This document shows positions 19,075 to 28,463 of a stretch of DNA of 64,000 nt, piece after piece. The stretch lies in the NCBI GenBank assembly GCA_947588735.1, contig CANQAD010000003.1, positions 1 to 64,000 on the forward strand, read 5' to 3'. Each line of letters begins with the position of its first letter. Positions within the stretch are counted from its first letter, which is position 1. Position numbers and translations under genes: made by a program. Under the pieces are notes generated by a model. That model had not been told where the DNA came from. It saw only the letters and a program-made list of their open reading frames with translations, and did no database searches. The DNA is from an uncultured Akkermansia sp. Its GTDB lineage: Bacteria; Verrucomicrobiota; Verrucomicrobiia; Verrucomicrobiales; Akkermansiaceae.

Positions 19075-20337
19075 TTAGTGCGGGATGAGCTCACAGACCA
19101 GTTCTTCCAACTTCATATGCCGGGATTCACGGGTGGCCATATGCTTGAGCTCAATGCTCGGGAATTCTGTGCCGATGATAGCAGCGTAGGTAGCGCCGCA
19201 GCGCTCTGCTCGCCGCAGTTGCTTGGTCATCTTTGACCACCCCAAAGGCACATCGACGCTCACACCTGCATCCCTCAAAGTAGAGGCCAGCAGCAGCAAA
19301 CTCTGCCACATCTCCGGAGCGGCGAGCACCAAACACACGTCGCATGTGTGCGGGGCAAGCGCGGCATCGCGTAATGCACGTGCCTCCGGGCACGCCTCAA
19401 CCAAGTGAGCTATGACCGCATCCCCCATCGCAAATCCCGTCGCGGGGATATCAACAGATCCATCCGTAAGTGTCGATATAAGCCTGTCATACCGCCCTCC
19501 ACCAGCCACTGCACGCAGGTTGTGCCCTTTGTCGAAGATCTCAAAAACCAGCCCCGTGTAGTACGCCAACCCACGCACGACACTCAAGTCCAGCTGCACA
19601 TATTCTGCCAGCCCGCGCGCCTGTAAGTCCTCCATCACCTCATCGTAGCGAGGCGATACTCCCGATGGTGGATTTGCAATGAAATCTGTGATCTGATCGA
19701 GAGTGAGGCCAAAGGACGCCAGCTTTTGCTCCGATATCTCCGGCCGTTCACGCTCTAATTTATCAATCACGGCCAAAAAATCCTGCGTTCGTTCCTTGGC
19801 AATGCCGTGCTCCTGAGCATACTTGAGCCACACATCGCGATCACTGACGCGTACCGCAAAGTCCGCCGCCTTGAATCCCAATATCCTCATGCTGTCGATG
19901 GCTAACGCCAGCAACTCTGCATCGGCCCTCGCTCCTTCCTCGCCCAGAATATCAACATTGAACTGCACAAACTCACGCTGTCGGCCCTTTTGCGGCTTTT
20001 CGTAGCGAAAACACGGCCCAATTTCGTACCATTTTAACGGCTTGTTGTAATCCAAATGCCGAGTGCACACAATACGGGCTAACGAGGCCGTCAGCTCCGG
20101 ACGCAATGACACATCGCGCTCCCCTTGGTCCTTAAAGCGAAACAGCTGTGCAGGCAACTCGCCACCGCTTTTCTTGATGTACAAATCCGTTGGCTCAACT
20201 ATTGGCGCTTCCCACTCCACAAACCCGTACCGGTGAGCCACCTTTCTCCACGCGTCAAATAAATATGTTCGTAATGCGTATTCCTGCGGGTCCAAATCGC
20301 GGAATCCCGGCAACGGCTGATATCGTGCGTCTGACAT
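19075..20337 (-). CDS. hisS: Histidyl-tRNA synthetase
   Basis: Class II motifs: GGELPAQLFRFKDQGERDVSLRPELTASLAR, FRYEKPQKGRQREFVQFNVD, AGGGRYDRL. Upstream TTGCGC-N17-TATAAT and a strong SD (AAGGAGGGG). Confidence 0.95.
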   Translation of the reverse strand: MSDARYQPLPGFRDLDPQEYALRTYLFDAWRKVAHRYGFVEWEAPIVEPTDLYIKKSGGELPAQLFRFKDQGERDVSLRPELTASLARIVCTRHLDYNKPLKWYEIGPCFRYEKPQKGRQREFVQFNVDILGEEGARADAELLALAIDSMRILGFKAADFAVRVSDRDVWLKYAQEHGIAKERTQDFLAVIDKLERERPEISEQKLASFGLTLDQITDFIANPPSGVSPRYDEVMEDLQARGLAEYVQLDLSVVRGLAYYTGLVFEIFDKGHNLRAVAGGGRYDRLISTLTDGSVDIPATGFAMGDAVIAHLVEACPEARALRDAALAPHTCDVCLVLAAPEMWQSLLLLASTLRDAGVSVDVPLGWSKMTKQLRRAERCGATYAAIIGTEFPSIELKHMATRESRHMKLEELVCELIPH

Positions 20338-20537
20338 ATCCCCTCCTTCTCGGCGGCATTATACGCTATTTTTTCCCAATGCGCAAGACACTTGCCCCTA
20401 CGTTCATAGCAAATCCGCATTTGTCCCAGGAAAAAGCGATTCCAACAGACGGTCATCGCCGCATGAGTGACACACGTGAAAGGAGAAGAGAGATCATCAT
20501 TATATCTTCAGGAATACCAAAGAGCGCAACTCAATTT

Positions 20538-21599
20538 TTACTGACCGTCATACATTTCTGCGTAATAGCGTTCATACGAACCGTTGACAACGGCTGCCAA
20601 CCATTCCTTGTGTCCAAGATACCAGCGCACGGTATCGCTCAGGCCTTTTTCAAAATCGTGTTTCGGGGTCCAACCTAGTTCGCTGTGCAATTTGCCCGCA
20701 TTGATGGCATAGCGAAGATCGTGTCCGGCACGGTCTTCAATGTGGTTGATAAGATGCTCGCTACTGCCTGGTGCGCGACCGAGTTCCTCATCAACGATGC
20801 GGATGAGCAGCTTCACGACATCTATATTTCTTCGCTCATTGGAACCTCCTATGTTGTAGCTTTCGCCATTGCGTCCGTGGTGAAAAACCACATCAATCGC
20901 CTCTGCATGGTCTTTTACATGCAGCCAATCGCGCACATTCTCTCCCTTGCCGTAAATGGGCAGAAGCTTATTCGCGCAGATATTGCGTATGCATAAAGGA
21001 ATCAGTTTTTCTGGAAATTGGTATGGTCCATAGTTGTTCGAACAATGAGTGATCACCACAGGCAAGCCATACGTGGTATGGTACGCACGCACAAAGTGAT
21101 CAGCCCCCGCCTTGGAAGCGGAATACGGACTGTGCGGGTTGTAGCTTGTCGTCTCGCTAAATGCCTCCTCACCGAACTGCAAAGCTCCGTACACTTCGTC
21201 AGTCGATACATGATGAAACCTCCTCTCCACCTCGGACGAGTCGCCCCATGCTTCACGAGCTGCTTGCAATAACGTGAGTGTGCCCAACACATTTGTGCGT
21301 ACGAAAAGAAAGGGGTCACGAATGGAGCGATCCACGTGACTTTCTGCCGCCAGATGGATGACTCCATCAATGTTGTGTTCCCGAAAAAGTGTACGCACAA
21401 GACACATATCACATATGTCTCCCCGCACAAAATGGTAGTTGGGCGCCTGTTGTACATCGTGCAAATTTTCAAGGTTCCCGGCATACGTGAGCAAATCCAA
21501 ATTCACAACCTCGTAGCCCGCATATTTGCGCACAAAATGACGCACGACATGTGACCCAATGAATCCAGCTCCGCCTGTAATCAAAATGTGTCGCTTCAT
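20538..21599 (-). CDS. rfbB: dTDP-glucose 4,6-dehydratase
   Basis: ILITGGAGFIGSHVVRHF, AAESHVDRSI, STDEVYG, SPYSASKAGADH. Confidence 0.95.
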   Translation of the reverse strand: MKRHILITGGAGFIGSHVVRHFVRKYAGYEVVNLDLLTYAGNLENLHDVQQAPNYHFVRGDICDMCLVRTLFREHNIDGVIHLAAESHVDRSIRDPFLFVRTNVLGTLTLLQAAREAWGDSSEVERRFHHVSTDEVYGALQFGEEAFSETTSYNPHSPYSASKAGADHFVRAYHTTYGLPVVITHCSNNYGPYQFPEKLIPLCIRNICANKLLPIYGKGENVRDWLHVKDHAEAIDVVFHHGRNGESYNIGGSNERRNIDVVKLLIRIVDEELGRAPGSSEHLINHIEDRAGHDLRYAINAGKLHSELGWTPKHDFEKGLSDTVRWYLGHKEWLAAVVNGSYERYYAEMYDGQ

Positions 21600-21643
21600 T
21601 ATCTTTGCAGCCTTATTCTACATTGCGCAATACTACGGGCGCA

Positions 21644-21678
21644 AGCAAAAAAGGCCGTCTCACTACGAGACGGCCTTT
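21644..21678 (-). terminator. Terminator downstream of the HU gene
   Basis: AAAGGCCGTCTC-ACTAC-GAGACGGCCTTT perfect inverted repeat; T-run on the minus strand. Confidence 0.88.
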
Positions 21679-21708
21679 GAAATCTATGAAATTAATCAGG
21701 AGAGAGAA

Positions 21709-22008
21709 TTACTTCTTCTTGGCAGGCTTCTTACCAACCTTCTTCTTGAAGACAGAGGACGGTTTGAAAGCCAAGGTGGTGGAAGCAGCGATCTTGATCG
21801 CCTCACGCGTACGGGGATTAAGACCAGTGCGGGCAGCACGCGTCTTCATCTCAAACGTACCGAAGCCGATGAGCTGAACCTTCTCGCCCTTCTTCACAGC
21901 AGCGGTGATGGAGTCGAGAACGGCGCTCAGAGCAGCCTCAGCGCACTTCTTGGTAGCGCCTTCACCAAGTTTTCCATGAATGCTCTCTACGAGTTCAGTC
22001 TTGTTCAT
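21709..22008 (-). CDS. HU-family DNA-binding protein
   Basis: MNKTELVESIHGKLG...IGFGTFEMKTRAARTGLNPRTREAIKIAASTTLAFKPS. Confidence 0.95.
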   Translation of the reverse strand: MNKTELVESIHGKLGEGATKKCAEAALSAVLDSITAAVKKGEKVQLIGFGTFEMKTRAARTGLNPRTREAIKIAASTTLAFKPSSVFKKKVGKKPAKKK

Positions 22009-22137
22009 AGGGCTTCATGATAGCACCCTGTTCAGGCTTTTCAAGCATAAAAGCCGTGATCCCGCGTTTTTTCGCACTTTTTTACCGATGATCGCCGATT
22101 TGACGCGCTTTTGCAGCTCTTTTGCCCCAGAATGGAC

Positions 22138-22656
22138 TCATTTTACCGCCTGATTTTCGTGATCATCTCTCTCTACCTTCAGTCCTCTTGCGCGCCATTC
22201 CGCGAGCAAATTTTGCACGTCTTCCAAGTTGAGCAATGAACTGCTAATTTCTATCTCGCCGCCCGACGAAAAGGAAAGAAAAATGGCACATTGTGCAACT
22301 CCCATCAACTCGCTCTCACACACGCGCGCACTACGCAAGTGCTGCCACTTGTAACGCCGCATGCAAAGCGTGCCAATTTCCACTCCCGTTGCATCCACAT
22401 GCACGCGGTAGAGCGTATAGTATCCTCCCCACAGCACGGCTAACGAGCCACATACCACCACCAGCGCCCGCTGCCAGCCGTACCACTCATCTCCCTTCAT
22501 CATCCACGCCACGATCACACACACAACTACTGCCACAGCAAGCACTCCATACAGTGCGGCATTCGCACTGCGCAAAGTCCGTTCATAATCTTCCGGCAAT
22601 TTCGGCGGATCAACGCGCATCGGTTCTTTGGTCAGAGCGGAGCTGCGCATCGTCAC
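22138..22656 (-). CDS. Hypothetical membrane protein (two TMs, PH-like tail)
   Basis: Hydrophobic AALYGVLAVAVVVCVIVAWMM and LVVVCGSLAVLWGGYYTLY; overlaps the L,D-transpeptidase stop. Confidence 0.65.
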   Translation of the reverse strand: MTMRSSALTKEPMRVDPPKLPEDYERTLRSANAALYGVLAVAVVVCVIVAWMMKGDEWYGWQRALVVVCGSLAVLWGGYYTLYRVHVDATGVEIGTLCMRRYKWQHLRSARVCESELMGVAQCAIFLSFSSGGEIEISSSLLNLEDVQNLLAEWRARGLKVERDDHENQAVK

Positions 22657-23473
22657 TGTGGTCTCCGCCGGGTCGATACTTCACATCGGCGGGCATCACC
22701 AGGCCACCGCGGTTATAATCCTCTATTGCACGCGAGACATATACCGGCATACCAAGTACCGTGTACTCATACAGTTTGCGGGCCACCGGATATGGGGAGC
22801 GTATGCAACCATGTGAAAGCCGACGTCCAGGCACTACGCGTCCTCCATGTATGCCCACACCATCCCAAGTCAGTCTATGCCAGCATGGCATGGAAGATGG
22901 GCGAAAATTCGCTCCGGCAGGCGCCTTTTTAGTGAGATCGGCGTTGGAATCTATCACACGGCCGCCGGCGCTGACCCATTTACCATAGCGACCGGAATGG
23001 TGGTCACGTTCTTTTTCCAGTATCCGAAATACCCCGGTAGGTGTCTCGTGCCCGTCACTTCCAGTTGACACGGGCCAATCCATCGCCACGCGGCCCAGCA
23101 CGTAAAGTCGCGCACGTTGCTGCGGCAAGCACACGATAATTTTCGAATTCGTGGCGGTGATCACATTGAGCAACGGGTCGTAGCAATACACCTTATCCGT
23201 TTTGGGGTACGCTTTGGAGGCGGCAAAGTGCTCGTAGCTTCCCTCAGGAAAGGGGTTGATATAACCCGGCATATCTTTACCCGGCATGTGCAGCGGGTTC
23301 CTGCCCTGCGTGTCTGCACGTTGGGGTAATTCTTCCTCCTCAAGCTTCGGCGGTTCCTGCCTAATCGTCGGGACAGGCACCGGCTCCTCCTTTACCGAGT
23401 GAGACGGCTCGGCGCACCCGGTTACCAAGACAGCCAGCCCGCAGACGACCCCCAACTTATGGAGATCTTTCAT
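22610..23473 (-). CDS. L,D-transpeptidase (YkuD) lipoprotein
   Basis: VGIHGGRVVPGRRLSHGCIRSPYPVARKLYEYT (HxxG...SHGCIR); lipobox LVTGC. Confidence 0.92.
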   Translation of the reverse strand: MKDLHKLGVVCGLAVLVTGCAEPSHSVKEEPVPVPTIRQEPPKLEEEELPQRADTQGRNPLHMPGKDMPGYINPFPEGSYEHFAASKAYPKTDKVYCYDPLLNVITATNSKIIVCLPQQRARLYVLGRVAMDWPVSTGSDGHETPTGVFRILEKERDHHSGRYGKWVSAGGRVIDSNADLTKKAPAGANFRPSSMPCWHRLTWDGVGIHGGRVVPGRRLSHGCIRSPYPVARKLYEYTVLGMPVYVSRAIEDYNRGGLVMPADVKYRPGGDHSDDAQLRSDQRTDAR

Positions 23474-24087
23474 CTCCTACGCGGTATCGTCAGCTTCTGC
23501 CCATCGCGGATGTGCCCCGCCTGGTCATTCTTCATCCCATTGGCTCGCAAAATGGCAGATACCGTCGTATGGTGCCGCGAGGCAATACCCGAAAGAGTTT
23601 CACCGGGCTTGACAATATACGTGTCCCCAAGTGACCTGGCCATGGCCTTAACCTTGGCAGGTCGAGTCATGGCGGGCATGCTGCTCTGCCGCGCGGCTCC
23701 GGTTCCGGCCTGCACGCCTTGTGAGGGAGATGGTATAATGAGCCTCTGCCCACTACGGATCGGTGAGGCGGGGGAGATCCCATTTGCCGCGCACAGAGCG
23801 GAGAGCGTCACTCCATTCTTTCGCGCAATTGCAGAGAGAGTTTCGCCGCGCTGCACGACAACATGCCGCTGCCCGTGGGTTGACGCAGGAAGGGCCGGAC
23901 TTGCCGCCACAACAGGCATCCCCCCGCTTCCGCCCTCTACTACCACATCATCCGCTCGAGCTTTGCTCACCGTGTCGTTCATCAACGACAAGTTTTTGCC
24001 CAGAAATTGACACGAACACAAACCGCCAACCGATGCCGCCAGCAGCCCGGTCACAATAGCCTGTTCTATCCGCTCTTTCATTTTCAC
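23470..24087 (-). CDS. LysM-domain lipoprotein
   Basis: Two LysM repeats (VVQRGETLSAIARKNGVTLSALCAANG; YIVKPGETLSGIASRHHTTVSAILRANG). Confidence 0.9.
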   Translation of the reverse strand: MKMKERIEQAIVTGLLAASVGGLCSCQFLGKNLSLMNDTVSKARADDVVVEGGSGGMPVVAASPALPASTHGQRHVVVQRGETLSAIARKNGVTLSALCAANGISPASPIRSGQRLIIPSPSQGVQAGTGAARQSSMPAMTRPAKVKAMARSLGDTYIVKPGETLSGIASRHHTTVSAILRANGMKNDQAGHIRDGQKLTIPRRR

Positions 24088-24115
24088 TCCCTCGCGTGAC
24101 GTGGACTCACGGGTC

Positions 24116-24976
24116 TCAGCGTTTTGCAGGTATCTTCAACTTGCGCCCGGCACGTATTTTGTCGGCCTGATCTTTCGAGATGCCGTTAGCCTTCATGAGA
24201 GCAGCAGTGCTCACGCCGTACTTAGCCGCAATGCCGGAGAGAGTTTGCCCAGAGGCAACGGTATGCGTTTTGCCGGTGACTGCCGACTTGCCGCCGCTGC
24301 CCTTCCGATCAGTCTTTTTACCATCCTTCTCAGGTTTGTACCCCTTCGGTGTGTAACGCACCTTGATTACTTGACCTGGGTAAATTGTGGTCCCCTTCAG
24401 GTTGGAATCCTTGCGGATTTGAGCCACGGTGGTATGACTGCGCTTGGCGATGACGGTCAGGTTATCACCCGGACGTACTTTGTACACCACCAAGGTCGGT
24501 CTCCTGAGTTTTTTACCTTGAGCAAGCTTCTTGCCAGAGCCCTTCTTAGCTTCAGTTTTCTTCTTGCCTCCCGGCGTCGCAACCAGTTTGGGTTCACCGA
24601 CCGACTCACTCGGCGTGGCAACACCAGCTGCCATCGGATCCACCCCGCCGCTGGAAGTCTCCACCACCGTGTTATCCTGCTCAACTCCCGCAAGCTTGGG
24701 TTGATTCTGGCGAGCGCCAGTGGTCTTCGGTTCCTCCGGCTCAGGTATGGTGTAGTTATTCCGACTAACTATGGTCGGGGTGTGGGTGCCTGCTCCTATC
24801 TGACGATTTCCGTCATCCTCCAGCAACCAAGGCGGTATCTCGCCATCCGCCACCTCACTGATGGGAAGAGCGGACTCCGCATACCCGTCCGCATCTGAAC
24901 TCGAGCATGCACTCAACATGAACCCCGCACATGCTCCTGCACCGAGTGCTATCGTAGGTAAAATTTTCATACGCAT
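24116..24976 (-). CDS. LysM-domain lipoprotein
   Basis: YKVRPGDNLTVIAKRSHTTVAQIRKDSNL and HTVASGQTLSGIAAKYGVSTAALMKANG; lipobox LSAC. Confidence 0.9.
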   Translation of the reverse strand: MRMKILPTIALGAGACAGFMLSACSSSDADGYAESALPISEVADGEIPPWLLEDDGNRQIGAGTHTPTIVSRNNYTIPEPEEPKTTGARQNQPKLAGVEQDNTVVETSSGGVDPMAAGVATPSESVGEPKLVATPGGKKKTEAKKGSGKKLAQGKKLRRPTLVVYKVRPGDNLTVIAKRSHTTVAQIRKDSNLKGTTIYPGQVIKVRYTPKGYKPEKDGKKTDRKGSGGKSAVTGKTHTVASGQTLSGIAAKYGVSTAALMKANGISKDQADKIRAGRKLKIPAKR

Positions 24977-25022
24977 TCACTGTACCATATTTGCAACGCT
25001 CTATCAAGTCTTTTCGCGTTTT

Positions 25023-25260
25023 CAGGGCAAACGCATTTGAAAGAAGTTCATCGACGGAAAAAATGCTCTTGTTGGATGATATTATTCTTGATACTCTTCA
25101 AAAATTATAACAAAAAGCAGTCATCATGATGGTAGCTCTCAAGAACTCTCCGGCCCACGTTCATGATTCATAAAAAACTGCGCGATACGCACATTATCAA
25201 CAAACGGCAAATCCTCAATCGTCAATAACAACCGCATTTTCTAGTGCGATTGCCCTGAGG
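25023..25260. repeat. Interspersed repeat family A, copy 2
   Basis: Begins cagggcaaacgcatttg and ends tgcgattgccctgagg (imperfect terminal inverted repeat); alignable by eye to copies 1 and 3. Confidence 0.75.
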
Positions 25261-25332
25261 GCACACGTGTCCCAAGAAAAAGCACCCCCGACAGGTCGTT
25301 AACGGCACATCATGAAGCATAATCCTTTGGTT

Positions 25333-25556
25333 ATTTACGATTTACGAATTACGATTGACGATTTGAAAAGCTAGCGAGCCGGAGGCTCGGGAAATGCGGA
25401 GCGGTAGCGACGGGGAAGGACGGAACCGCGCGCAAGACTGATGAGAAAGCTGAGTGGGAGAGCGAAGTTGAAACACAAGGGGATTTTCGAGTTACGATTT
25501 TTGATTTTCGATTTGGGAAATTTGCGCGCTGGCGCGCTGGGAGGCGAAGCGCTCTG
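25333..25556. repeat. Interspersed repeat family B, copy 2
   Basis: Matches 4771-4995, including the GAGCCnnAGGCTC and GCGCGCTGGCGCGC hairpins. Confidence 0.75.
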
Positions 25557-25698
25557 CCATTTTCGTCTGAAAAAAATGCATGGGAAATGGGTTCAATGAA
25601 CCCGGAGAATATTTTATTGGGACACGTGTGCCCTGAGGGCGTTTTATGCCACATAATTCTTGCTCCGTTTGGAGAAAGGTGCTAGAGTAAACGGCGAG

Positions 25699-26832
25699 AT
25701 GCATGACTGCTCCCCCAGGGCCATTGTGGAGGTGGATGTGGACGCCATAGCCCACAATCTCCACCTTGCTCGGCAAGCGGCTCCCGGCTGTCGTATTATT
25801 GCAGTAGTGAAGGCCAACGCTTATGGTCACGGACTGGAGCAGGTAGTGCGCCGTTTGGATGCCGAACAACCCGCTTTTTTCGGCGTAGCCAATGCGGCGG
25901 AGGCCCGCCAAGTGCAAGCGACGGGTTGCTCAGCGCGCCCATTTCTGCTCGGCCCCAATCCACCGACTGAGCGCGCAGAAATTGCAGCTTCCGGCTGGGG
26001 GTTCACGATTTCTTCGATCGAAGAGGCTGACCATTTTGCTAGTTTGGCGGCAGACGCGCAACGCGTTTTGCCTGTGCATTTGGCGGTGGACACCGGCATG
26101 GGACGCGAGGGGTTTTTGCCCACAGAATTAGGCGAGGTGCTCGCGCATCTGCAGGGCCTTCCCTCCCTGCGTGTGGATGGCGTTATGTCGCACATGCCGG
26201 TGGCCGATGAGGATGAGGTTTTCTCGCATGCGCAGGTGGAACTCTTTGAGCAATGTGTACGCGAGGTTTCTATGCATGCGCAGCCGCGCTACGTGCATTT
26301 GGCGGCAAGTGCGGGTATACTGCGCTACAAGGTCCCCTGTGCCAATACAGTCCGGCCCGGGCTTATGCTTTACGGCATTGCGCCGGTGCACTGCACGTGG
26401 GAAAAACAGCTGCGCCCTGCCCTCCGCCTACGCGCTGCAGTCACATTGGTACGATCCCTGCCAACCGGACACGGAGTTTCATACGGGCGCTGCTTTGTGA
26501 CACCACACTCCCTGCGAGTGGCTACTATCGGCATTGGTTATGCAGATGGTTGGCGCCGCCACCTCTCCGGCAGAGGAGTACATGCGCTCATACACGGGCA
26601 GCTCTGTCCTCTTCTTGGACGTGTGACAATGGATCAAATCATGGCGGATGTATCTGCCGTTCCAGGAGTGCAGTCAGGAGATATGGCCGAGCTGATCGGG
26701 CCATCGCTCAGTGTTGAAGAGCTCGCGATGCAAGCCGGCACCATCCCATGGGATATACTCACCGGACTCGGTCCGCGCCTCCCGCGCGTGAGTTGCTCGA
26801 TGGGCGGTTTTTCGCGTTGCGCCGCTGTTTGA
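25699..26832 (+). CDS. alr: Alanine racemase
   Basis: IVEVDVDAIAHNL...VVKANAYGHG (PLP Lys), VRPGLMLYG. The tracked start at 25660 coincides with a -35 box; ATG 25699 is preferred. Confidence 0.94.
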   Translation: MHDCSPRAIVEVDVDAIAHNLHLARQAAPGCRIIAVVKANAYGHGLEQVVRRLDAEQPAFFGVANAAEARQVQATGCSARPFLLGPNPPTERAEIAASGWGFTISSIEEADHFASLAADAQRVLPVHLAVDTGMGREGFLPTELGEVLAHLQGLPSLRVDGVMSHMPVADEDEVFSHAQVELFEQCVREVSMHAQPRYVHLAASAGILRYKVPCANTVRPGLMLYGIAPVHCTWEKQLRPALRLRAAVTLVRSLPTGHGVSYGRCFVTPHSLRVATIGIGYADGWRRHLSGRGVHALIHGQLCPLLGRVTMDQIMADVSAVPGVQSGDMAELIGPSLSVEELAMQAGTIPWDILTGLGPRLPRVSCSMGGFSRCAAV

Positions 26833-27259
26833 CCGCAAAGCAACGGTTGAGTTTGCGCGCAGAAAAAACGGGCGGTTTTTCTCCCTTTGCCACGGCGGCG
26901 AGCATTATGCCATAATGCTCGATTTTGAGGTCCAAATAATCCAGGCATTTCTTGAGTTCGAGGCGCTGATGACGCAGACGATCCCGGGTTTGCTCCAAGA
27001 GTTCGCGTCGCACACGCAGTGTGTCCTCCCCATCTTCCACCATTGCAAAATACCTCTTCATCTCAGGCAACGATAATCCCGCTGTGCGCAAGCAACGTAT
27101 GGTATTCACACGACTCATTTCTGGTTCTCCGTAACGCCGATTCCCCGATCCATCCCGCGGAACAGGAGGTATCAGCCCCTGGTCTTCGTAAAATCGCAGT
27201 GTTGCAGCAGACAGTCCGGATGCCGCCGCCACTTGGGCTATGGTTTGAGAGGTACACAT
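26759..27259 (-). CDS. MerR-family transcriptional regulator
   Basis: TIAQVAAASGLSAATLRFYEDQGLIPPVPRDGSGNRRYGEPEMSRVNTIRCLRTAGLSLPEMKRY. 3' end overlaps the alr 3' end antisense. Confidence 0.9.
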   Translation of the reverse strand: MCTSQTIAQVAAASGLSAATLRFYEDQGLIPPVPRDGSGNRRYGEPEMSRVNTIRCLRTAGLSLPEMKRYFAMVEDGEDTLRVRRELLEQTRDRLRHQRLELKKCLDYLDLKIEHYGIMLAAVAKGEKPPVFSARKLNRCFAVKQRRNAKNRPSSNSRAGGADRVR

Positions 27260-27339
27260 GGCTGCATTATACTGGTTCAAGCCACTTGAAGGAAAGTAAA
27301 ATTGACATTTCGACGCGTAGCATGGTACAATAAGCGACG

Positions 27340-28455
27340 ATGACGGGGGAATGGACAGATCTCATGCGGATCGATAGTGCATGGTGGCAAGTAGCGTTTC
27401 TGGCACTTGTCGGGGCTTGTATCGGGTCATTTTTGAACGTAGTGATCTACCGTATCCCACGCGGTATGAGCGTCAACAACCCGCCGCGCTCATTCTGTCC
27501 ATCCTGCAAAGCCGCCATCCCGTGGTACCTGAACCTGCCCATCATCAGCTGGCTCATGCTGCGTGGCAAGAGTGCATGCTGTCACCAACCCATCAGCCTT
27601 CGTTACATACTAATTGAGTCAGCCTGCTTCTTGTTGTTCGGAGGCATCGCAATTTATTTCGATTATGAATCCCTTCTCGCACGCTTTCTCATCTGCCTGT
27701 GGGGTGCAGGTTTGCTTTGTTTGCTCCTCATGGATTGGGAGTTCATGGTTGTGCACGCCCGAATTTCCAGCATTTGCGCAGTCTTCGGATTACTGGCATC
27801 CGTTTTTGCCCCTACGCTCGCGGGCGCCAGCACGCTCAGACCATGGGAAGGTCTGCTGTGGGGGTGTGTCGGGATCGCCTGCGGTTACGTGCTTTTCCGG
27901 TTTATTGCTTTAGTCGGACGCTTACTTTTTGGCCGTCGCAACTTGCACTTCTCGGAGCCAACACCTTGGGAGCTGCGCCAAATCGGTGACAATCTGGACA
28001 TTGAACTCGCCGTAGGCAACCATTCCATACGCTGGGGAATGGTCTTTGCTGAGCAACGCGGTGCACTCATTCTCGAAGATGCCACGGTGGAACAGATCCC
28101 CGGCGCCTCCTGCCGCGTACGCTTCACCGACACGCAAATGATTATTGGTGATTCTTCCTACGATTTGGAAGAGTACGACACGCTCCGCGGTACATGCCGC
28201 GCGGTGTGTTCCCAAGGCGCTACCATGGGTTCCGGCGATGCGTGGATCGCCATGGCCATCGGCGCACTCTGCGGCTGGCAGGGGGTCATCTTTTCGCTTG
28301 TTGTCGGTAGTTACATTGGGCTCGTCTATGCGCTCATCATGCGCATCCGCCGCGGAGACCCCATGCCTTTTGGCCCGGCACTCATTCTTGCCGCATTCTT
28401 GTGGTTATTTTCCGGCCCTCAGCTTGTATCATGGTTCCTGACTCATCTCAGATAA
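27340..28455 (+). CDS. Prepilin peptidase (A24 family) with cytoplasmic insertion
   Basis: GACIGSFLNVVIYRIPRGMSVNNPPRSFCPSC, LLMDWEF, GSGDAWIAMAIGALCGW (GxGD). Confidence 0.88.
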   Translation: MTGEWTDLMRIDSAWWQVAFLALVGACIGSFLNVVIYRIPRGMSVNNPPRSFCPSCKAAIPWYLNLPIISWLMLRGKSACCHQPISLRYILIESACFLLFGGIAIYFDYESLLARFLICLWGAGLLCLLLMDWEFMVVHARISSICAVFGLLASVFAPTLAGASTLRPWEGLLWGCVGIACGYVLFRFIALVGRLLFGRRNLHFSEPTPWELRQIGDNLDIELAVGNHSIRWGMVFAEQRGALILEDATVEQIPGASCRVRFTDTQMIIGDSSYDLEEYDTLRGTCRAVCSQGATMGSGDAWIAMAIGALCGWQGVIFSLVVGSYIGLVYALIMRIRRGDPMPFGPALILAAFLWLFSGPQLVSWFLTHLR

Positions 28456-28463
28456 CTGGGCGC

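Noticed and set aside
17750-21599. Complete dTDP-rhamnose operon
   Set aside because: Only rfbB and an rfbD-like gene are present, separated by hisS and a Sel1 gene; rfbA and rfbC are not in the window.
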